DNA of 64,000 nucleotides from an uncultured Lachnospiraceae bacterium (GTDB lineage Bacteria; Bacillota; Clostridia; Lachnospirales; Lachnospiraceae): assembly GCA_902798585.1 (NCBI GenBank), contig CADBXF010000010.1, forward strand, positions 1 to 64,000, in the 5' to 3' direction. The notes beneath the pieces were generated by a model that worked only from the letters and a program-made list of their open reading frames with translations, searched no databases and was not told the origin of the DNA. This document shows, piece by piece, positions 58,294 through 64,000 of the stretch. The position numbers were made by a program, and so were the translations under genes. The first letter of the stretch is position 1; every line of letters begins with the position of its first letter.

Positions 58294-58326
58294 AAAAAAG
58301 AGCTGCCGCGACAACGACAGCTCTTT
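58294..58326 (-). terminator. Terminator after rpsO
   Basis: On the minus strand AAAGAGCTG pairs with CAGCTCTTT around a 12-base loop, followed by TTTGAG. The folT transcript starts just after it, perhaps from a weak promoter (TTGTCG, 17 bases, GAAAAT) that overlaps the stem. Confidence 0.88.
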
Positions 58327-58336
58327 CGTGAACAAC

Positions 58337-58603
58337 TTACTTACGAATACCGAGCTTCTCGATCAACTCACGATAAGCGTTGATATCCTTGGACTTGAGG
58401 TAGTCAAGCAAACCTCTTCTGCGACCTACCATCATGTACAGACCGCGGCGGGAATGATTGTCCTGCTTGTTCGACTTCAAGTGCTCGGTCAGCTCCTCGA
58501 TTCTTGCGGAGAGGATGGCGATCTGAACCTCTGCGGAACCGGTGTCCTGCGGATTCTTGCCGTACTCTGCAATCAAAGCTGCTTTCTTTTCCTTGCTGAT
58601 CAT
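58337..58603 (-). CDS. rpsO: 30S ribosomal protein S15
   Basis: This 88-residue protein matches S15 throughout: [45 protein letters not shown] and DYLKSKD. It binds 16S rRNA early in 30S assembly. The start follows AAGGAGG. In most Firmicutes pnp comes next; here the folate-GH5 unit intervenes. Confidence 0.97.
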   Translation of the reverse strand: MISKEKKAALIAEYGKNPQDTGSAEVQIAILSARIEELTEHLKSNKQDNHSRRGLYMMVGRRRGLLDYLKSKDINAYRELIEKLGIRK

Positions 58604-58692
58604 GGAAATATCCTCCTTTACTGAACTGAAATTGCCGTGATCTAAGCCATGGTCGGAGTAGGCCGATGACCGAGACCCGGTTGACGGACATT
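58604..58692 (-). ncRNA. Candidate S15 autoregulatory leader
   Basis: The 80-odd base leader contains paired GGTC/GACC and CCGT/ACGG segments in front of the ribosome site, which could form a junction resembling the S15 site on 16S rRNA. S15 autoregulation through varied leader folds is well known. This assignment rests on position and pairing only. Confidence 0.4.
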
Positions 58693-58721
58693 ACTATAGC
58701 ACACAAAAGCATGGTTGTAAA
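58693..58721 (-). promoter_or_regulatory. rpsO promoter
   Basis: The minus strand reads TTTACA, 17 bases, TATAGT, in the gap after ribF. Confidence 0.7.
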
Positions 58722-58734
58722 CATGCAAAATGCT

Positions 58735-59664
58735 CTATTTTTCGAAAAATGCAGGGAAAACCTGTACATCTTTCACAGAAACGCCGGCGGTTGCAGCTTC
58801 AGTGTCGCGAACCAGCTGTTTTTGCAGGCTTTCCAGCGAATCAAACTGCACCTGATCCCGAAGCTTTTCATAAAACGAAACCGTCGCGAACCCACCGTAG
58901 ACATCCCGGTCAAACCCCGGAATATGCGTCTCCACGGTAACGGAATGCTCGGTTCCGTCACGCACCGTCGGATTGTTTCCGACATTCGTGACGGAGGCAT
59001 AAATCTGCTCTCCGATGCGGCACACAGTGCGATACACTCCGAACGGCGGAAGCAGTTTTTCCTCCGGAGGGCACAGATTTACCGTCGGAAAATTCAGCTG
59101 TCTTCCGATCTGACGGCCCTTCTGCACGATTCCGCTGACCGGATAAGCATACCCGAGAAGTCGGTTTAACAGCGGAATATCGCCGTCATTTAATGCCTGC
59201 CGGATACGCGTGCTTGAGACTGTCTCGCCGAGTTCCTCCGACAGAGGAAGCACCGTACAGGAAACTCCCGCCTCTATGCAAAGAGTACGCAACAGCGCCA
59301 CATCCCCCGACCGATTGTATCCGAAGCGGAAATTTTCACCGACGACAACGCTCTTCGCCCGACAGTCCCGGAGCAGAATGTCCGTTACGAATCGCTCCGG
59401 CGACATCGATTGAATCGCTTTGCTCATCGGCAGCCGCACGGGATAATCGACCCCGAGTTCCGTGAGCAATGCCTCCTGTTCCGATGCGGTGAGTATTTCC
59501 CTTGCATCGGCAAAGCAAACCGAAAGAACCAGAACCGGAAGGCCGGTCTTCCGCATCTCCGAGATCAGTCGGCGATGTCCGATATGCAGACCGTCAAACT
59601 TGCCGATGGTGACGCAGGTGCTCTCCGGAATCCGGAAATTCTCCTGATAAATCAACTCTTTCAC
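58735..59664 (-). CDS. ribF: Riboflavin kinase / FAD synthetase RibF
   Basis: This 309-residue bifunctional protein has an N-terminal nucleotidyltransferase domain (TIGKFDGLHIGHRRLI; SSTRIRQAL) that makes FAD, and a C-terminal kinase domain (GRQIGRQLNFPTVNL; GVYRT) that makes FMN. The start is GTG at 59664 overlapping the truB stop (GTGA), with GGAG upstream. It belongs to the infB-rbfA-nrnA-truB-ribF operon. Confidence 0.95.
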   Translation of the reverse strand: MKELIYQENFRIPESTCVTIGKFDGLHIGHRRLISEMRKTGLPVLVLSVCFADAREILTASEQEALLTELGVDYPVRLPMSKAIQSMSPERFVTDILLRDCRAKSVVVGENFRFGYNRSGDVALLRTLCIEAGVSCTVLPLSEELGETVSSTRIRQALNDGDIPLLNRLLGYAYPVSGIVQKGRQIGRQLNFPTVNLCPPEEKLLPPFGVYRTVCRIGEQIYASVTNVGNNPTVRDGTEHSVTVETHIPGFDRDVYGGFATVSFYEKLRDQVQFDSLESLQKQLVRDTEAATAGVSVKDVQVFPAFFEK

Positions 59665-60641
59665 TGTTCTTCTCCAGCCCTGCTTGCGCGGTTTTTCTCG
59701 TTGTCCACTTCGTGGTACATCTGAAGCGGAATATACCTGCGGCCTCTCTTTTTGTAAATCGCGAAAAACTCTCCCGCGAGATACACGCGAATCGTTGACG
59801 GCTCCGAATCGCCGAGCAGGTTCCCGTATACATCCGTGTGGGTGACGACAGGCTCCGCAATCGGCGTAAGCCATTCCTTCTCAAGCGCATTGCCGTTGGC
59901 GATATATTTGCGGTACTCCGGTGCAAGCTCCATCGGAGCGCTTCCGAGGTACATTGCATCAATCGGAATCAGGGCTTCCCCGATTCGGCCGGAATTCATC
60001 AGGATGCGGATTTCGTCTATTGTAACGCTGTTCTCAACGCGGAAATTACCGGTTCCGGTGCGAACCAGCGAGGTCATACACGAGCCGCAGCCGAGCTTCT
60101 CGCCGATATCATTGCAAATGGTCCGGATATAGGTGCCTTTCTGGCACAGAACGCGAATTTTGTAATCCCCGGTTTCCCGGTAGTATTCCAAAACATCAAT
60201 CCCGTATACGCGAACCGTCTTTTTGGAGCGCTCGATTGTGATTCCGCGTCTTGCGAGGTCGACAAGCTTGACGCCGTCGATTTTGCGCGCCGAATACATC
60301 GGCGTCAGCTGCTCGATGGCGCCGACAAACCCGGCAACCGCACTTCGAAAATCCTCCTCGGAAACATCGGGGGTAACCGAGGAAAGCACTGTTCCCTGAA
60401 TGTCCTGTGTGTCCGTTACGACACCGAGTCTTCCCTCGGCGATATACTCCTTCTGCTGCGCCAAAAGGGAATCGCAGATTTTCGTCGCATATCCGACGCA
60501 AACCGGCAGAACACCTGTCGCATCGGGGTCCAGCGTCCCCGTGTGACCGATTTTCTTCTCGTGCAGAACACCGCGCAGCACGGCGACGACATCGTGGGAT
60601 GTATATCCCTTTTCCTTGTTAACGACAATGATACCGTTCAT
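59661..60641 (-). CDS. truB: tRNA pseudouridine-55 synthase TruB
   Basis: This 326-residue protein has the catalytic Asp in GTLDPDATGVLPVCVG near residue 40, the KEKGYTSHDVV motif and a C-terminal PUA-like region. It makes pseudouridine 55 in the T-loop of tRNAs. It starts 9 bases after the DHH gene and its stop overlaps the ribF start. Confidence 0.96.
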   Translation of the reverse strand: MNGIIVVNKEKGYTSHDVVAVLRGVLHEKKIGHTGTLDPDATGVLPVCVGYATKICDSLLAQQKEYIAEGRLGVVTDTQDIQGTVLSSVTPDVSEEDFRSAVAGFVGAIEQLTPMYSARKIDGVKLVDLARRGITIERSKKTVRVYGIDVLEYYRETGDYKIRVLCQKGTYIRTICNDIGEKLGCGSCMTSLVRTGTGNFRVENSVTIDEIRILMNSGRIGEALIPIDAMYLGSAPMELAPEYRKYIANGNALEKEWLTPIAEPVVTHTDVYGNLLGDSEPSTIRVYLAGEFFAIYKKRGRRYIPLQMYHEVDNEKNRASRAGEEQ

Positions 60642-60649
60642 ATTTATCC

Positions 60650-61603
60650 TTACAATTGCAGCATGACAAGCGCGGATACCTGCGTCAGAATGTCGTCAAA
60701 ATCACCTGTTGCATTGCATCCGGCCGCCAGACGATGTCCGCCGCCGCCGAATGTCGAACAGATAGAGGCAACATTGACATCCGCAATCGCCCGCATGCTG
60801 AGTTTGTATGTGTCCTTTTCGTCCTCTCTCGCAAAGAGAGCAACCTCGATACCGCGCGTAAGGCGAAGCTGGTCGATGATTCCCTCGGTATCCGCGGGCG
60901 TCGCACCGAATTCCGCCATCTCCGCGAGCGAGAGCTTCGTGTAAATCATTTTCCCGTCCAAAGCAAGCTGCGAATGCAGAAGCGCATACCCGATCAGACG
61001 GTTTTGCAAAAACGACTTGCGGTACAGCGTGTCATCGATAATTTTCTGCGCATCGACTCCGGCGGAAAGAAGCTTTCCCGCAACCGTCATCGTATGCTCT
61101 TTGCATGCGGTGTATTTGAATACGCCCGTATCGTGTACGATTCCGAGATACAGCGCCTTTGCGGTCTCAGCGTCAAGCTCCTCTCCCTCAAGCAAATCGA
61201 ACAGCACTTCGCAGGTCGAGCTCGCGTCCGCAACGACGACCTCCTCATCCGCAAAATGCGTATTTGTCATATGGTGGTCGATCACAAAGGTGTGTTTCGC
61301 GGCCTTAACCATGTCGGCTGCACAGGGGAAGCGGTCCTCGCTGCTGCAGTCGAGAATCAAAAACAGATCAAACGGCTCGTCCGGCGCGGAAAATGTCGAA
61401 TCAATCGCCGCCTCATCCTCGAACACGCGAAGGTTGTCCGGAATTGTTTCAAGGTACAGCTTCACTGTCTTCTGCGGGAACATTTTGCGAATTACGCGGT
61501 ATGCCGCAATGCAGGAACCGACGCAGTCACCGTCGGGATGCTTATGCCCCGTAAGCGCTATGGAACCGGCTTTCTCAATCGCGCGTTTTAAATTCGGATT
61601 CAT
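60650..61603 (-). CDS. nrnA: DHH phosphoesterase, NrnA type
   Basis: This 317-residue protein has the DHH motifs GHKHPDGDCVGS, LILDCS and DHHMTN, and a DHHA1 tail with FGGGGHRLAAGC. NrnA degrades short oligoribonucleotides and pAp. Its ATG overlaps the rbfA stop (ATGA). Position between rbfA and truB is typical in Firmicutes. Confidence 0.93.
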   Translation of the reverse strand: MNPNLKRAIEKAGSIALTGHKHPDGDCVGSCIAAYRVIRKMFPQKTVKLYLETIPDNLRVFEDEAAIDSTFSAPDEPFDLFLILDCSSEDRFPCAADMVKAAKHTFVIDHHMTNTHFADEEVVVADASSTCEVLFDLLEGEELDAETAKALYLGIVHDTGVFKYTACKEHTMTVAGKLLSAGVDAQKIIDDTLYRKSFLQNRLIGYALLHSQLALDGKMIYTKLSLAEMAEFGATPADTEGIIDQLRLTRGIEVALFAREDEKDTYKLSMRAIADVNVASICSTFGGGGHRLAAGCNATGDFDDILTQVSALVMLQL

Positions 61604-62007
61604 TTTTCCTCACCGTCCTCTTCAGCCGACGCGGAAAAATCTTCATCGGATTTCTTAACCGTCGAGATGGAATCAATCAGCGCATCCATCTTCATGCCGT
61701 ACTCAAGCGAGTCGTCCTGCACAAAGAACAGCTGCGGAGTATGACGCATGTTCATGTTTTTCGCGAGCATGCTGCGCAAAAAGGGCGCGGCATTCTTAAG
61801 CCCGGCGAAGGTATCCTTCTTCGTCTTCTCATCGCCGAACACGCTGACATAGACTTTTGCGGTCTTCAAATCCGGCGCCACATAGACATCGGTTACGGTT
61901 GTCAGCTGGGCAACGCGAGGATCTTTAACTTCCTCGAGAATAAGTTTGCTGAGTTCTCTGCGAACCTCCTGGCTGACAATTCTGTTTTTCGTACTGTTCT
62001 TTTTCAT
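61600..62007 (-). CDS. rbfA: Ribosome-binding factor A
   Basis: This 135-residue KH-like protein begins with the RbfA region QEVRRELSKLILEEVKDPRV and ends with an acidic tail. It helps mature the 16S rRNA 5' end in 30S particles. The start follows AGGAG. Confidence 0.95.
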   Translation of the reverse strand: MKKNSTKNRIVSQEVRRELSKLILEEVKDPRVAQLTTVTDVYVAPDLKTAKVYVSVFGDEKTKKDTFAGLKNAAPFLRSMLAKNMNMRHTPQLFFVQDDSLEYGMKMDALIDSISTVKKSDEDFSASAEEDGEEK

Positions 62008-62029
62008 GTTTCTCCTAATTATCAGGTAT

Positions 62030-62053
62030 GGGTCAGGCCTCGCAGCCTGACCC
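62030..62053. other. Stem-loop between infB and rbfA
   Basis: GGGTCAGGC and GCCTGACCC form a perfect 9-base stem with a 6-base loop in the 60-base gap. No T-run follows on the minus strand, so it is more likely an mRNA-stabilising or processing element than a terminator. Confidence 0.6.
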
Positions 62054-62067
62054 GTGGTAGTTCTTGA

Positions 62068-64000
62068 TTATCTTGCAACCTGCTGCATCATGTAAAGTTC
62101 AACCTGATCGCCCTCGGCAATATCATTGAACTTCTCGAACAAAATACCGCACTCGAAGCCGGCATTGACTTCCTTTGCGTCATCCTTCATGCGCTTAAGG
62201 GATGCGAGATTTCCGTCGAAAATCTGCTCGCCGTCTCTCGTGATGCGTGCCTTGCAGCCTCTCTGTGCCTTACCGTCGAGAATATACGAGCCGGCGATGG
62301 TGCCGACACCGCTCGCCTTGAAGAGCTGGCGAATCTCGGCATGACCGATGACAACTTCCTCGTATACCGGATCGAGCATGCCCTTCATAGCGGCCTCGAT
62401 ATCGTCGATTGCATTGTAAATGACAGAGTACAGACGCACATCGACCTTCTCACGCTCTGCGGTATCCTTTGCCGTATTGTCGGGCTTGACATTGAAACCG
62501 ATGATGATAGCGTTTGAAGCGCTCGCGAGCGTGACATCGGACTCGTTGATGTTACCCACACCGCCGTGGATGCAGTGAACTGCAATCTCGTCGTTCGAAA
62601 GCTTGAGCAGCGACTGCTTCACGGCCTCTACGGAACCGGCCACATCGGCCTTGACGATAATATTGAGGTCCTTCATCTCGCCTGCGGCAACCGCATCGTG
62701 CAGACTCTCGAGCGAGAGCTTCTGCTTGGTCTCTGCGATAAGCTTTTCCTTGCTCTGGGCGACATACGCCTCGGAAATCTTCTTCGCCTCTTCGTTGGAC
62801 TCCGTCACAATCATGACATCGCCCGCGTTCGGAACGCTGTTGAGTCCGAGAATCTCGACAGGCGTCGAAGGCGTTGCTTCCGTAACCTTCTGCCCCTGAT
62901 CGTTAATCATCGCACGAATTTTACCGAACGACGCACCGATGGCAACGGTCTCGCCGACATGCAGCGTACCCTTCTGAACCAAAACGGTGGCAACAGGACC
63001 GCGGCCCTTGTCAAGCTTGGCCTCGATTACGAGACCTCTTGCACGGCGGTTCGGATTGGCGCGAAGCTCAAGCACATCCGCCGAGAGCAGAATCATCTCA
63101 AGAAGGTTCTCGATACCGTCGCCCTTCTTCGCGGAAACGCGGCAGGTGACGATGTCGCCGCCCCACTCCTCGGACACAAGGCCCTGTTCGGAGAGCTCCG
63201 TAAGAACGCGGTCGGGGTTGGCGCCTTCCTTATCCATCTTATTGATTGCTACAACGATAGCGACACCGGCTGCCTTCGCGTGGTTGATAGCTTCGATTGT
63301 CTGCGGCATGACGCCGTCATCGGCAGCGACAACAAGCACTGCGATATCGGTCGCCATGGCGCCGCGGAGACGCATCGCGGTAAATGCCTCATGACCGGGG
63401 GTATCGAGGAAGGTAATCTTTCTTCCGTTCTTCTCCACCATGTAAGCACCGATGTGCTGCGTGATACCGCCTGCCTCCTTCGCCGCAACATGCGCGGAAC
63501 GAATGGCATCGAGGATGGAAGTCTTACCATGGTCGACATGACCCATGACACAGACAACCGGCGGACGCGTTACAAGGGTGTCCTCGGAGTCCTCGGTATC
63601 CTTCGTCAACTCCTCGACCATGTCGATGACTTCTTCCTTCTCGACAATGTAGTTGTATTCGATTGCGATGTTTTCCGCCTCCTCGAAGGAAATCTCGGAG
63701 TTGATGTTATAAAGCTTGCCGGACAGGAAGAGCTTCTTAATGATTGCGGACGCATTTTGCTTCATCTTATCCGCAAGCTCCTTAATCGTAATCACCTCGG
63801 GAATGGTGATGTTCTTGATCTCGTTCGGATCCTCTTCCTTCTTCGGAACTACCTTCGGCATGATAAATGCGCCCTTGCGGTTCGCATCCTTCTTCGGGGT
63901 CTGTCCCTTTCTTCCGCCCTTCTTGCCGTCGGTTTCAAAATCACGGTTGTTGCGGTTTTTGTCGCGGTCGCGGTTGTTGTATGCGGCAGCGCGCTGCTCA
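62068..64000 (-). CDS. infB: Translation initiation factor IF-2 (N-terminus beyond window)
   Basis: The last roughly 640 residues of IF-2 are present: a basic Arg/Asn/Lys-rich segment at the right edge, the IF2_N region ([21 protein letters not shown]), the GTPase domain with G1 [17 protein letters not shown] and NKMD, and domains II-IV. It places initiator tRNA on the ribosome. The frame runs open to base 64000, so the start is outside; the internal Met at 63861 is not the true start. Confidence 0.97.
   Translation of the reverse strand, partial: EQRAAAYNNRDRDKNRNNRDFETDGKKGGRKGQTPKKDANRKGAFIMPKVVPKKEEDPNEIKNITIPEVITIKELADKMKQNASAIIKKLFLSGKLYNINSEISFEEAENIAIEYNYIVEKEEVIDMVEELTKDTEDSEDTLVTRPPVVCVMGHVDHGKTSILDAIRSAHVAAKEAGGITQHIGAYMVEKNGRKITFLDTPGHEAFTAMRLRGAMATDIAVLVVAADDGVMPQTIEAINHAKAAGVAIVVAINKMDKEGANPDRVLTELSEQGLVSEEWGGDIVTCRVSAKKGDGIENLLEMILLSADVLELRANPNRRARGLVIEAKLDKGRGPVATVLVQKGTLHVGETVAIGASFGKIRAMINDQGQKVTEATPSTPVEILGLNSVPNAGDVMIVTESNEEAKKISEAYVAQSKEKLIAETKQKLSLESLHDAVAAGEMKDLNIIVKADVAGSVEAVKQSLLKLSNDEIAVHCIHGGVGNINESDVTLASASNAIIIGFNVKPDNTAKDTAEREKVDVRLYSVIYNAIDDIEAAMKGMLDPVYEEVVIGHAEIRQLFKASGVGTIAGSYILDGKAQRGCKARITRDGEQIFDGNLASLKRMKDDAKEVNAGFECGILFEKFNDIAEGDQVELYMMQQVAR

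Overview
The window reads as a chromosomal segment of a Gram-positive, rod-shaped anaerobe of the Clostridia, most likely a Lachnospiraceae-type gut or rumen bacterium. This placement is inferred from gene families and gene order, not from a marker-gene comparison. The supporting blocks are: the paired radical-SAM genes followed by RNase G, L21, Prp, L27, Obg, YhbY, NadD, YqeK and RsfS; LexA with a divergent LysM gene; RadC-MreBCD-PBP2-MinC-RodA; and IF2-RbfA-DHH-TruB-RibF-S15. A secreted GH5 cellulase, a GH2 beta-galactosidase and a GH95 enzyme suggest a plant-fibre or host-glycan diet. No rRNA, tRNA, CRISPR array or complete transposon was seen.

Layout. 1-135 holds a run of hairpins ending in a terminator. 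155-4303 holds two minus-strand paralogues with a zinc ribbon at the N-terminus and a shared C-terminal motif, of unknown function. 4457-12851 is a plus-strand run: two radical-SAM partner proteins, RNase G, the L21/Prp/L27 ribosomal set with its own promoter and leader, Obg, YhbY, and one continuous reading frame encoding NadD, a YqeK-like HD domain and RsfS. 12936-14143 is an SOS node: lexA and a yneA-like gene diverge around three LexA boxes. A TtcA-family gene, a MoxR/DUF58/transglutaminase operon, a tyrosine recombinase beside a 40-bp palindrome, and a BlaI-type regulator follow. 21379-27694 (minus strand) carries an ATPase, RluD, LspA, SepF, YggS, an HlyD-like protein and a P-loop protein.

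27828-36941 (minus strand) is a cell-shape operon transcribed radC, mreB, mreC, mreD, PBP2, minC, rodA, dac. It lacks minD and minE, and its MinC lacks the usual MinD-contact motif. 37015-45201 (minus strand) carries uppP, ftsK, mutL (interrupted by a frameshift), miaA and a PLP enzyme. 45269-50512 encodes GH95 and GH2 enzymes. 50651-52735 is pnp behind a long hairpin leader. 53053-58276 is a folate unit: a THF riboswitch with a terminator controls folT and two tandem folC-like genes, and a GH5 cellulase is translationally coupled at its end. 58337-64000 is rpsO and the ribF-truB-nrnA-rbfA-infB translation operon; infB runs off the right edge.

Most of the window is ordinary core genome. The unusual items are the NadD-YqeK-RsfS fusion with an internal start, MinC without its partners, the broken mutL, the zinc-ribbon paralogue pair, the palindrome next to the recombinase, and the cellulase tied to folate control.
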